The translations under genes and the position numbers were made by a program. Positions 44,825 to 55,034 of a stretch of DNA of 64,000 nucleotides are shown piece by piece. Location of the stretch: assembly GCA_946122785.1 (NCBI GenBank), contig CAMGYJ010000005.1, positions 62,446,200 to 62,510,199 of the forward strand, in the 5' to 3' direction. Every line of letters starts with the position of its first letter. Position 1 is the stretch's first letter. The notes under the pieces are model-generated. The model was not told the origin of the DNA. It made no database searches and saw only the letters and a list, made by a program, of their open reading frames with translations. The DNA comes from Linum tenue (taxonomy: Eukaryota; Streptophyta; Magnoliopsida; Malpighiales; Linaceae).

Positions 44825-46203
44825 TGACACGCTAAAACACAACACCTAACAATGGCCAAGTGTAACCAATGAAAGGGACTGCAGTATAGTGGCACAAGTA
44901 ATAAATATCGAATCCACGGGTCTCTAGAGTTACTATTACTCAGCTTCAGTTCATTATCTAGCAAACTAGATTAAGGATTGATTTATAAACTATTCTACTG
45001 ACTACTCTACTAATTACAAGTTGGGAACTCACTTAGGTATGATTCCCCCTAGCTCCTCAATTAGGTCCAAGTTGCAATTATCTTTGGTTGATCTACTGTT
45101 GATTAAACTGCGGAAGATCCTAAATTAGCTTGGAATCTCTTAAGCTGACCAAGCCTTCTCGGACAGAATACCCGGCAGGCGACGAGCCTTCACCGGGATA
45201 GATTGCTAAGGCGATTCACACAGATCTCCACTACTGGAATGAATTCTAGTACAAAGCAGTGAATTGGTTGACTCTCGCACAACCAATTCACCACTATCAA
45301 TCAAGGAAGCTCTCTTAACCTAATCAGATTCTATCTATCATAGGTTAAAGCAGAAATCAAGAGAATTTGATCAAGATTCAATTGACTCAATAAATAATGC
45401 CTCAATCAATTATAATCAAACAATATAGCATCCAAAACTTCATACAAGAAAGATCCTAACACATGGAACTAGGGTTCCTCAAAACCTAAGTGAAGGGAAG
45501 TTACTCCATAGAGAAGAGAGAGACTGCAGAAATCTGATCTAGATCTTCAATCTCCATCTCCAAGCTTGATTCCCGAGCTCCAATGGAAAAGAAATCCTCC
45601 AAAATAGCTCCAAGAATGTTCCCAAGTCGCTCTCTCTAGGGTTCGTCCCTTGGGTGTTTGGGAACCAAAAACCCAGCTCTCCCCTTTCCTTTTGCTGAAA
45701 ATCGGGTTTTAAACAGAAATTCCTGATCACTCGGCTAGGCCACACGGCCGTGTGGCTTTCCCAGCTGCCCGTGTGAAGGCTTGGTGATTTCCACACGGCC
45801 ACGACCCACACGGCCGTGTGGAGTTCCAGGATGCCCGTGTGGCTTACCCAGCCTCTGTTTAATGCTTCATTTCTCCCTCGTCCGGACTCCAAATCAGTCA
45901 CCGTTTGATCCCAGACGCTCGTAGTGTCGTCGTCTTTCTTTTCATGACAAAATTCCATGATTATTTGTCCATAATATGAGATAAAATTCCATTATTCCTC
46001 AGGTCATGCTCGTGTTTCTTCTCCCGAATTGCCAAATGATCTCCGATTGACTTGAAACTTGCGCCTATGCTTCAATTTACATGCTAGGACCTGAAATGTG
46101 ACAAAGGAACACAACCTAGCGTAAAATAGTCCAAGAAAGCAGAAACTCAAGCAAAAATGATCAAGAAACGAGGGTGCAAACATGTGCAAATCCGATGTTA
46201 TCA
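44825..46203 (-). repeat. 5' LTR of the non-autonomous element (1379 bp)
   Basis: TGACACGCT...GATGTTATCA, followed by the TGGAC duplication. Palindromes CCACACGGCCGTGTGG lie at about 45738-45845. As the 5' LTR it would hold the promoter; no TATA box was fixed. Confidence 0.93.
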
Positions 46204-46208
46204 TGGAC

Positions 46209-46804
46209 CAACTCGGCCACTTCCCGGTCTAGCCCTGACCTAGCCTCCATGGCGTGCACACCTCGATCCCGGGAACTCCTGCTTTTGGTGCTTTGCCCCC
46301 TAGAGTGATCCCTGGCTGCCATAGTACTGATCATCTGATTCAGCTTGGGTGGACTCTTGGTGAAAATATCCCCTCCTGGGCATAGAAACTTGATCACCAG
46401 CTGGCTCTCTAGGGTCAGAGCGCTGCAGAAATTTCCCACTATGAATTCATCACTGAAGCCGTGATGGGGACAATGTCAAAAGAATCCTGAGTAACGCTCC
46501 CAGGCATCACGTAGTGACTCATCTGGCTCCTGGCGGAAGTGAGTGATCTTCCGCTGAATCTCCATGGTTTTCGAGGCCGGATAGTACCTGTGCACAAATT
46601 TGTCAGCCAAGTCGTCCCACGACGTGATGGATAGTGGGGGCTGGGTCTCTAACCACCTCTTCGCATGCCCCACCAGAGAATGGGGGAAAATGTGGAGACG
46701 GATCGCATCATCGGGTACACCATTCATCTTGAATCCATTTGTCAGCTGCAGGAACCGGGAAAGGTGCACCCTGGCCTCCTCATCCTTCAAGCCATGGAAC
46801 TGGA
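46209..46804 (-). pseudogene. Athila gag, central capsid-type segment
   Basis: The frame from about 46800 reads DEEARVHLSRFLQLTNGFKM, then DAIRLHIFPHSLVGHAKRWL, PLSITSWDDLADKFVHRYYP and PDESLRDAWERY, the retrotransposon gag family core. A stop near 46474 precedes HCPHHG-type sequence and the stretch continuing to 46209, where the 5.5-kb insertion interrupts it. Confidence 0.85.
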
Positions 46805-46809
46805 TAGAG

Positions 46810-47762
46810 TAATACGACCCTGGAGGGTGTATTTTTTATCAAAGTAACGCAGCAACGACTCAATCGAAGAATCGATTGAGCTCGAATCAAGAACGAAGCG
46901 CTCTTAATACGAACTTGGGATAAAACGGAACCAACGGACAATTCCACACCTGGGGAAAGCTCGTATGGTATAAAAGGGTAGTTGCTCAACCACGATTGAA
47001 GGGACTATTCAATCGATACAAAGCTCAGCAAGTTTGGAATCCACCAAACCCAAAACAAGTTCGCAAACTTGCAAAACCAAACGGTTTCTTTTCTATTCAA
47101 TCAACTCTGAATTTGACAACGTAATCAGAACGATATTTAAAGGCAAATAAAACCTAATACAATCCTAATAGAACTAGAAAACAATAAAGGTAAAATTCTA
47201 CACTAAAAAGGACACAAAATTCGGGTCTAAAGTCCCTTTTCATGAAGCACAAGCAAGCTGCCAGCAAACATTCAAAAGGCAGCTTTTGTACTAACTTCGC
47301 GCCTTTTGTTCGAGGCCTTCCACAGCTCCAATTCTTCATCCAATTCCTTCTCTTTGTTCACAAACATACCTAGTTTCATGTTGAGGAAGCCTTTGGACTT
47401 GAATCAGATCCATACTCCTCGAATTAAGCTCCAAAGTAGGCTTCACGAAACAGTTTCCAGACTTAACCATTTTCTGGCAGTTTTCCAGTTTTGAGGTAGC
47501 AACTTTGAGGCTTTGGAAAACAACCTTAATGACATCATCTGGATCCACAAAGCATATCATTGGAAACATGAAAACTTTATATAAAAAACAAACTCTTAAC
47601 CTTGAATTTCCACCAAGCCAATTGAGAGAACCATGCCTGCAAAGTATGTACCCTGAACACGGATTTTGACTTAGCCAAATTCTGCCCTTCTTCTTCCCAA
47701 CTTCAGTAGCTTCTTTGTCAAGCAATTGTGACGTAAATGGTTGGCAATTTAGGATCATATCA
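46810..47762. mobile_element. Solo LTR (953 bp) inside the Athila gag
   Basis: TAGAG (CTCTA on the gag strand) flanks both sides (46805-46809, 47763-47767). Excising the insert and one duplication makes the gag frame continuous across the site. Its ends are inverted, TAATACGACCC and, on the complement, TGATATGATCC. One end reads TA instead of CA, consistent with a C-to-T change. There is no coding content, so it is probably a solo LTR left by recombination. Orientation is uncertain. Confidence 0.75.
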
Positions 47763-47767
47763 TAGAG

Positions 47768-48153
47768 GATGTAATCAGTTGAATCCACCATGGCTTGATC
47801 TCAAAGTTGTTTGCTGGAATGGGCGGATACAGGATGACGGGGCGGATGTCGGCGACCCGTGGAGTGTAGTAGTACTCCATAGTAGGACCTGGCGACGACG
47901 ATGGATGTTGAGCCCCATCTGCCTGGTGGACCTGCATGGGCATCCCGAGGGGTTGGTTATGCCCCAGGTTGAGGTTCCCCCTGTTGTGCTCGTCGTCCAT
48001 CTCGTATTCCTCTTCGGAATTGCTGCTCAGATGGCCGTCAACGTGCACTTCCTCCGTAGCCAGTCTCGCTCGCTGTTGTCTCCTTAGTTGGCAACAGGTG
48101 CGTTTTAGCTCCGGATCTAATGGTGGTAAACCTCCCGACTGGCTAAGGGTCAT
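47768..48153 (-). pseudogene. Athila gag N-terminal segment
   Basis: The open frame begins at 48153 with MTLSQSGGLPPLDPELKRTC, about 120 bp after the primer site. It has an acidic linker (EEEYEMDDEHNRG) and ends with PPIPANNFEIKPWW, a block that in Athila gag directly precedes the capsid-type core. It is interrupted at 47767 by the solo LTR. Confidence 0.8.
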
Positions 48154-48274
48154 GCACTACCTGCAAATAGCCAAGTAAGCAAACCCGTGAAGGCACAAGT
48201 GGGAAAAAGCAAACAATCTATGCGGAAAAGCAATGCTAAAGTAACAGAAATCATGTTTCTTCAACAACCTAGCC

Positions 48275-48293
48275 GTCCCCGGCAACGGCGCCA
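48275..48293 (-). promoter_or_regulatory. Primer binding site (tRNA-Asp type) of the Athila-lineage element
   Basis: The minus strand reads TGGCGCCGTTGCCGGGGAC, 6 bp from the LTR, identical to the site at 44800-44818. Sharing it fits the idea that one element's machinery can serve the other. Confidence 0.9.
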
Positions 48294-48299
48294 AAAACT

Positions 48300-49555
48300 T
48301 GACACGCCTCTACCGTCACACTAGAAAGTGGCCAAGTGTAACCACCTACTAATGCGTAGTATAGCGGGTTCAGTTCTAAATGTCAACCCTGGTCCTAGTG
48401 TCATGACTACTCCGTGAAAATCTTATTATTTAGCGGTTCAAGTGTAGTGAAGGTTTAGTTAAACTACCCGTCAAAGCAGTGAAAGTTGTGTTCAAGTTGA
48501 GAGAGGTCACCCAGATATGGTTCCCCCTAGACTGCAGTTACGCCAGGTTGTAATTCACCAATTTCAAGTTCAAAGATAGTTATACTGCGGGAGGTTCTTA
48601 AACAGTCTGCAGTCTCGACTAAAGGTCTCCAGACCCTCTCAATCTGAGTCCCCAGCGGGCGACTAACCTCCACCGGAGTAAACAGATTGGAGCCCTAACG
48701 AACCAAACTTCCTCTACCGAAGTAAATCCGGTACAGAATAGTGAATTGACTTCTCGACTAAATTCGTCAATTCACTACCTTCAATCAAGGGTGTTCTATC
48801 AACCTAGGTAGATATTTTCTTTCTAGGTCAAAGCAGAAATAACAGGAATTTGATCAGGATTCATGCCATTCAAGAAATCAAACCTCAATTGAATATTATC
48901 GTATCACTGAATTCGTACTTGGGTTCATACAATCAGACCTAACATACAAATCTAGGGTTCTTCATACCCAGTTGAATGGGAAAGTCTACTCCATAGAGAG
49001 AGAAGGAAAATCTAGCTCAGATGTGGAAACCATACCGTGAAGGATGGGATTCTGCTTCTGGCAATCAATCGCCACTTCTCCAAGCTCAAGCCGGGCTCCA
49101 AAAGTGATGAAGATCGATCTAGGTGGCTTGGAGAATCTGGTTCGTCACTCTCTCTCTCTAGGTATCAACTTTGTCTCTCTAAAACTCGGAACCCTTCAAA
49201 AGTTGGCCTTCTTTTCCTTAAGAATCAGCAGATCACGTTCCACAACCATAATACCCGGTCGGGTATTTCAGGTGTCCGGCCGGGGATTTCAAAACGCACA
49301 GCAGCGCATAGGGGATTAATACCCGGTCGAGGTCCAGAATACCCGATCGGGTATTTTTGCTCTCTGGCCGGGACCCATTCTGCCTTCTTGATGTCCAACA
49401 ACGCGAATCTCCGGCCTCCCTTAGAATTTTACCCGGCCGGGTATTTTTAACTCCTGGCCGGGTATTTTGCTCTTCCAGCACCCTTCACTCCAGCGTCCTC
49501 CTTTTTGACCCGAAACTCGTTTCCTCGCCTCCACGTCAACGCAAAGTCCTGAAAT
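48300..49555 (-). repeat. 5' LTR of the Athila-lineage element, outer end missing
   Basis: Aligns with 29610-30964 from its TGACACGCC start up to 'gcaaagtcctgaaat' at 49555, then diverges completely. About 110 bp of the outer end is absent. It contains one more copy of the CCGGCCGGGTATTT motif (near 49430-49470) than the left LTR. Confidence 0.85.
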
Positions 49556-50235
49556 TTCACAATCCACATGCACTTGAGCAACCATTGCATGCATTTCCAA
49601 GATCCCTTTTGTTTGACTTCAACAAGTGCCTGAATTTTGGAGAGAAGAGATCATGGTTATGTTGTATTATCCACTTGTGAAGTAGACATCATCCCTTTTA
49701 ATATAATATCAAATTTGATTAGAGTCGGACAACTGGCTCTAGTTCCCAGTACAATACGTTGGTAAGTCTTGACAATGACTGATCCTTTATTCTTGGGATT
49801 CAACTTGCTTATTGTCTTGTATCCTTGTTTGTTGCAACAATAACTAGCATATCATGTTTTTTTTTTGTCGGACTCTTTGTAGAATTGTTGTGTAGACACC
49901 ACATTTTGTCGGATACTTTACTAATTCTATCAACTGGTTAAGAGAGTACTCAATTTGTTTTGAATTGGCAATAGTCATTCTTAAACATCTCTTTATGTGA
50001 TTAACGTTTAGAACAATTACAATTGTCATACTCCTTAAGATTAAGCAATAACAAATCGACGGATATGGAGACATCACTTGCTTTTGACAATTGGTCGTGT
50101 TATCTAAGTTTGGGCTATTAAGCAAGTTTAGCAATAGCTAAATTAAGCAAGTTTAGCTAGGTTTGAGCCTAAACTTTGAGAGCAATAATAAAAGGGGAAA
50201 CATTACAATCAATTAAATGGTTAATAAATAAAAAG
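49556..50235. other. Unassigned sequence after the Athila breakpoint
   Basis: It does not continue either the Athila LTR or the older LTR into which the Athila element had inserted. That implies a deletion or rearrangement here. AT-rich, with no gene seen. Confidence 0.4.
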
Positions 50236-51293
50236 GACTAATGTGAGACAAGCCCAAATCAACCATTGGTCAAATCCAGTCAACTTTAACCCAAGCCCAA
50301 ACAAAATCAATCCAAATCAAGCCAAAGTCAACGATCAGTCAAACCCACCAGACAATGCTCTAGTCAAACAACAGGCCATCCCAATTTCAAACCCAACTTG
50401 GCCCATACCATCTAAGCCAAACCGGTTCAATCCAACCCAATCCACAACCTACTTAGAAGTAGAGGTCGGCGCCTACATCCCCTCAAAGCCACTTACATTG
50501 TGCCAACACATATGTTTTTTGGCTATAAAAAGAGCTACTCTTCCGCTTTGAAAAAGGGGGAGACATCAACATTCCTTGAACCTTTCTTCTCATTGTCGCT
50601 TCCTTCCTTCCTTTTCCTCCTTCCTTTTCCTCAAAATTCCAGATAGAAAAGAAGACACAGACAAATTCAAAGCTGAAGACATCAACATTCCTTGAACCTT
50701 TCTTCTCATTGTCGCTTCCTTCCTTCCTTTTCCTCGAAATTCCAGATAGAAAAGAAGACACAGACAAATAAGAAAATTTCCTAGCCCCCTTCTTCTTACT
50801 GACACTTGCTTCCTTCCTTCACCTCCTCCTTTCTTCTTCATCCACCTCTCACTCGAAACCAAACTACGTGGACTTTGATCCTAACTACTCGGGTACGTAG
50901 ACAACCAATAGGTTTGAGTCCAACTAACCAAAAAATCTTTCTTTGCATTTGAGAATTACGTCAATAGGCGTATGATCAATTATATATTAAAAATAATTAT
51001 TTAATTGAACTCTATAATTAAATACATAACAAAGCCAAATAATAATAATACACCCTACGCTCGAAAACTTATCGGTTTAAGTAGTACCAATTTTAGGGCG
51101 TTGTGGGGTGTGAATACACTTCCCCACACATAACCGCACTCCCAAACCTAGAATCTTAAATTTCACAGACCAAATCCCGGTTCTGACCTATGGTTGGAAC
51201 CAGACAAAAGATGTTCGATCCACCACAAATAAGATCGATGGCGACTCAGAGCGTATCGCGACGTATACCCCAATTTTGAGGGGCGGTTGCGAC
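50236..51293 (+). repeat. Probable LTR remnant with TATA box
   Basis: A TATAAAAA at 50524-50531 precedes a CT-rich leader. Then come 'ctcgggtacgtagacaacc' (50888-50906) and an end 'ggggcggttgcgaca', phrases common in plant Ty3/gypsy (Tat-type) LTRs. A unit of about 118 bp ('gacatcaacattccttgaac') is repeated at 50562 and 50680. No partner LTR, primer site or coding region was found, so this is tentative. Confidence 0.4.
50524..50531 (+). promoter_or_regulatory. TATA box of LTR remnant
   Basis: TATAAAAA in 'ggctataaaaagagc', upstream of a pyrimidine-rich leader. Confidence 0.4.
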
Positions 51294-53384
51294 AGGTTGA
51301 CCGCACCCATGTTCCTCTCGCTGAAGTCAAGATCATGAGCATAATTATTGTAGAAATGTTTTGTTTCTAAACTGTTTGACGTCATACCTGTAGCAATGAT
51401 GAAAGAAATGAGCACTTGATAACTTCATTTTATGATGATATTTACTGGAAAACTTTTGAAGTGGTTTGCATTGTAACGAATCATGTTGCTTTTATGACAT
51501 TTTATGGTTTGCTTGCAATGTCTTGTATTTTTAGTAGGAAAAGATTGCGAATGGTAATGGTTATGCTTTTTATGGAGTGCATTGGAAGTTTTGTGGTGCT
51601 TAAAGAGATTTGTGGTTTACTTGGTAGTGTTTTCATTGCTTGTTTTTCTTTTATTTTGTGGTTTGTTTTGGGAGGAATGTGGTGTGTTTTCTGGTGGTTG
51701 TGGTATTGGTTGTGCGATTTGCGGTTTATTTTGAGGGTTGGTTTTATTTGTACAATTTATTGAATCTTTTATGGCATGTTTGGCATGCATTAGCGTGATT
51801 GTGGTGCTCATTGTAAAAAAAATAGGAAGAATTGATTAGAGCATACCCTTGATCTTCTTCATTGTCATTGTTGTTGGTGGAAATAGAGGTATCCAGCTTT
51901 TAACTGCGTTCTATTGCCTCGTCAGAAAATGTTACAATTTGTATGAGTTATTGAGCATCTATTGAACCAACATAAACTTCATCTATATGATTTTCTTCCA
52001 TATGTAGTGTCTCGGTTCTTGACCTTTCTAGTTAGGAGGAGTAGAAGTGGTTTCAGTAGATATTCTATGATATTAAGTGTTGATTATCGATTTAGATCTA
52101 GCAATTAAACAAGAAAGCTCGAAATGAGTTGTAATTGCTAGGGTTTGGAGTGCCATTATCGTTGCCAGTGCTGTAATTTCTTGGATCTATAGTTCGCTCT
52201 TTCGTCATCATCATTTTGCACTGGATGATTAGATATGTAGTTGGCTCCGTCGTCGCCGGTTCATTTTCTTTAATCAGTAAATCATTACTTCGTTGTCGTT
52301 GGATATGCTACTATGGTTGGTTGGATGTTAAGTTGCATTTGCGTCATCGCTGATGCGTTAGCTTGGATATGTAGATAGTTCCATAGTTGCGGCTGTTGTG
52401 TTTGCTATCAAAAGTGTCTTCATCGTTGCCGCTTTGTGTGCTTCAATTGGTAGTAGCTCGTTCCGCCATTGTCGCAGCGTAAGCTGCGATCCGTAGTTCC
52501 ATCCGGCGTTGACATCTGGCGATTGAAAGAAAAACTGCACAAAATACAACGAGGAGAGAGAAACGTGGTGTAGTCTGAGTAAGTCATATTTTCTCAATAT
52601 GGCAAAAGTATCCCTCATTTGATTTTAAACCTAATCAACTAGTGGAATGAAAAGTATGCACAATAGTCGCTTCTTATTGGCTACCCTATGTTATTGTCTC
52701 TACAGCAACATATATGGTGTTGTCACCATATCCTCTCTACTTTGTCATTCTTTGAAGAAGATTCAGTTGTTCGCATAAGGCTTTATCCATCACCTCCTCA
52801 TCAATTAAGACTTGAAACCATGAAACCATGAAACCATGAACCCACGTATTGTCATCTTTGCGTGTTGTGAGAGGCTTACGCTTGACAATCATACGTTCCC
52901 CATACATGTTCTTCGGGTCTGTTGCTTTTGGTGTCTCTTGTGTCTTAATGCCATACATTTCCATAGGTTACATTGGTTTGGTACAATAGCATCGTGCACG
53001 CTCATAACACTATAGAGAGATTTTTTTGAGGCCTTCATACTAGATGAAGTGATTGATTCCATTAATCTTAAACTACAACAAGAGTGGTTTGGTAAGGTTG
53101 ACTTGAATCACACTTAGGCATAGTCACTTCTTGCACCTGTTGTCGTGGCTTGATTCACACGTAGAGGCTTCTAAATATGCTTTCCGATCTTTATGACAAC
53201 ATCAAGGGTGGAAGTAATGGATCGAGATTTCCAGTAACCTGTCCCAAACAAGCATCAATGTTATCTCATGGTTATATGGATTGATGTGTTTATCTCTAAT
53301 ATGATACCCTGTCTTTGCGCAACGCTCCTATTTTCTCGGAGTATGAAACAATTATATAATGCTATGATACGATAGTTAAGTATT
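51294..53384. other. Unassigned intergenic sequence
   Basis: A GT-rich strand gives a hydrophobic open stretch at 51416-51763 that looks like base composition rather than a gene. A minus-strand frame at 52737-52964 has no recognised family. 'atgaaacc' is repeated three times at about 52815-52840. Nothing here is supported as a gene. Confidence 0.35.
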
Positions 53385-54651
53385 GGGTTCATAGCATAAA
53401 TTGCCCTTCTACTATTAAATTTTCTCAAACTTGTCCTTCTACTATTTTTTCACTTTAAACTTACCCCTCTATCTCTATCACTGCCACATCTCAAAGCTAC
53501 CCTTCTGTTACGTTTTTCGTCCGGTTTTTGTCAAGTATGGCTTGATCGTGGTGACAATAAAGTGAATGACGATTTACCCTGACAATTGTCCTCACCTTTT
53601 TCTATCAAGTAATTGTCGAACAAAATGCCCCAATCCACCAGAAAAGCTTACCCTCCGCCCCTCAAAGATCCTTTTCTTCCTCACCTTTCCATCTCGTGAA
53701 CGACGATGACGACTTAGGAGTTAGGAGTGGAGCACGTAGGCTCGCGATCATCACTCACTCCAATAGTGTTCCCACATCAATCTCTCCATCCAAGTGCCTC
53801 GATCGTCACTTCCCTCATATCCGCCACCACATTATTGCTTGAGCACATATTGATCCCCAGTTTAAATCCACAACCACCTTCTTCTTGTAAGCCCCATTAA
53901 GCATCAAGAAGAAAATTTAACACTACTGTCGTTCACCAACTACACCAAAAACACACAAAAGAAACAAACCTATCCTTCCGCCTCCTTCCTCGTCCGCGTT
54001 CGCTTCGTGGCCTTCCGCGTCTGAAGAAATATCTTAGTGCAATTTTAAATATGGTGTTTTAAATTTTAAAGGAATGACTTAAACTTCCCTCATAAAATCT
54101 TCATATATGGGTGGTGAAGGAAGACAAATGGAGTTGGGCGGACCCATATTTGTTCACCAAACTGTCGCTTTCACCGCCATTTCATGATCCCATTAAAATT
54201 TGGGAGATCGAAATAAAGTTTTAAGTTTTTAAAGTGACGATTTGGGAAAAGAGAAATGGAAATTGGCGAATGGGGGTGTTGGGAAATTGAAGTGCTGACA
54301 ACAAAGCCGTTATCTAACTGAAGAGGCCCGAGACAAGGAGAAGCTGATGCCCAAACAGAGAAGGCAAAGTCGGGGATGACAAGAAAAAGGTTGGGGGCTG
54401 GATGGTGGTGACTTGTCTTTCTCGAGTAGGAGGGGTACAATTGACATTTACCCTCTAGTTTTACGGAGGTTTGACTGGCCCAACAATGGCCGAAACTTAT
54501 TTGACGGACCCATATAGAAATTGTAACTAGAGGATTTGTATGAGAATGTGATTATAGTAGAGTGGCAAGTTTGATGTGAAAATAATACAACTCTACGAGA
54601 ATAGGTTTGAAAAAAATATAATAGTAGAGGAGTAAGTTATACTATTAACCC
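53385..54651. mobile_element. Long-TIR transposon-like element, about 1.27 kb
   Basis: The left end reads GGGTTCATAGCATAAATTGCCC and the right end on the complement GGGTTAATAGTATAACTTACTCC. The similarity continues inward for about 100 bp through 'cttctactattaaattttctcaaac' and its counterpart. No clear target duplication. The interior has no transposase frame, so it would be a non-autonomous Mutator-like element if real. Confidence 0.55.
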
Positions 54652-55034
54652 TTGACATACCGTTTGGTATAAATGAATTTCATAAGTTTCGAGGAATTCA
54701 TTTTGAAATGAAATCTTTTTGTGTTTGGTATTTAAAAGAATTTATTTTCAATTCTAAATTTTGATTCTACGGAATTGGTACTAGTTATAGCCATTCTGAG
54801 AAATTGAGAAGGAATTTCCAGATGAAATCCACAAGTATTTACTAATTATAATAAAATGACATAATTATCCTAATTTATTAACTAAATACTTATACATATA
54901 TTATTTGATGCAAACTCATGCCGTAAAAGGAACGTCGACAATTATTTGGTTGCAATGCTAGTAGCATACGCTGGCTATTTGATATTTCTACTTAGATTGT
55001 ATCAGTATTTTGAGAAGTCACAACTAGAGTGTAG

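Larger units (their letters stand above)
40690..46203 (-). mobile_element. Non-autonomous LTR retrotransposon, 5514 bp, target duplication TGGAC
   Basis: TGGAC flanks both ends (40685-40689, 46204-46208). LTRs lie at 40690-42072 and 44825-46203 (TGACAC...TTATCA) and are very similar, so insertion is recent. The polypurine tract (42073-42087) and tRNA-Asp-type primer site (44800-44818) are intact. The interior holds no protease, RT or integrase, but has an acidic ORF (43633-44687) plus about 1.4 kb of noncoding sequence shared with the host Athila element. It needs enzymes from a relative. It sits inside the gag of the Athila-lineage element. Confidence 0.92.
29610..49555 (-). mobile_element. 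Athila-lineage Ty3/gypsy retrotransposon, about 20 kb with nested insertions
   Basis: Component order along the minus strand is: LTR (48300-49555, truncated), primer site, gag (48153 down to about 40307, split by a solo LTR and by a 5.5-kb element), protease, RT, RNase H and integrase (36210-40306), a spacer, an ATHILA-type extra ORF (about 34050-35261), a long untranslated region with another nested element, a polypurine tract, and the 3' LTR (29610-30964). Without the three nested insertions (1355, 5514 and 953 bp plus duplications) about 12.1 kb remains, a normal Athila size. Many stops show it is dead. The outer end of the right LTR is lost, so its own target duplication cannot be checked. 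Confidence 0.9.

Noticed and set aside
51416..51763. 115-residue hydrophobic open frame that looks like a membrane protein
   Set aside because: The strand is strongly G/T-rich, which forces Phe/Leu/Trp/Cys/Val codons. No homologous family, no conserved motif and no exon signals.
52737..52964. 75-residue minus-strand frame
   Set aside because: No recognised family; includes a simple triple 'catgaaac' repeat and lacks support as an exon.
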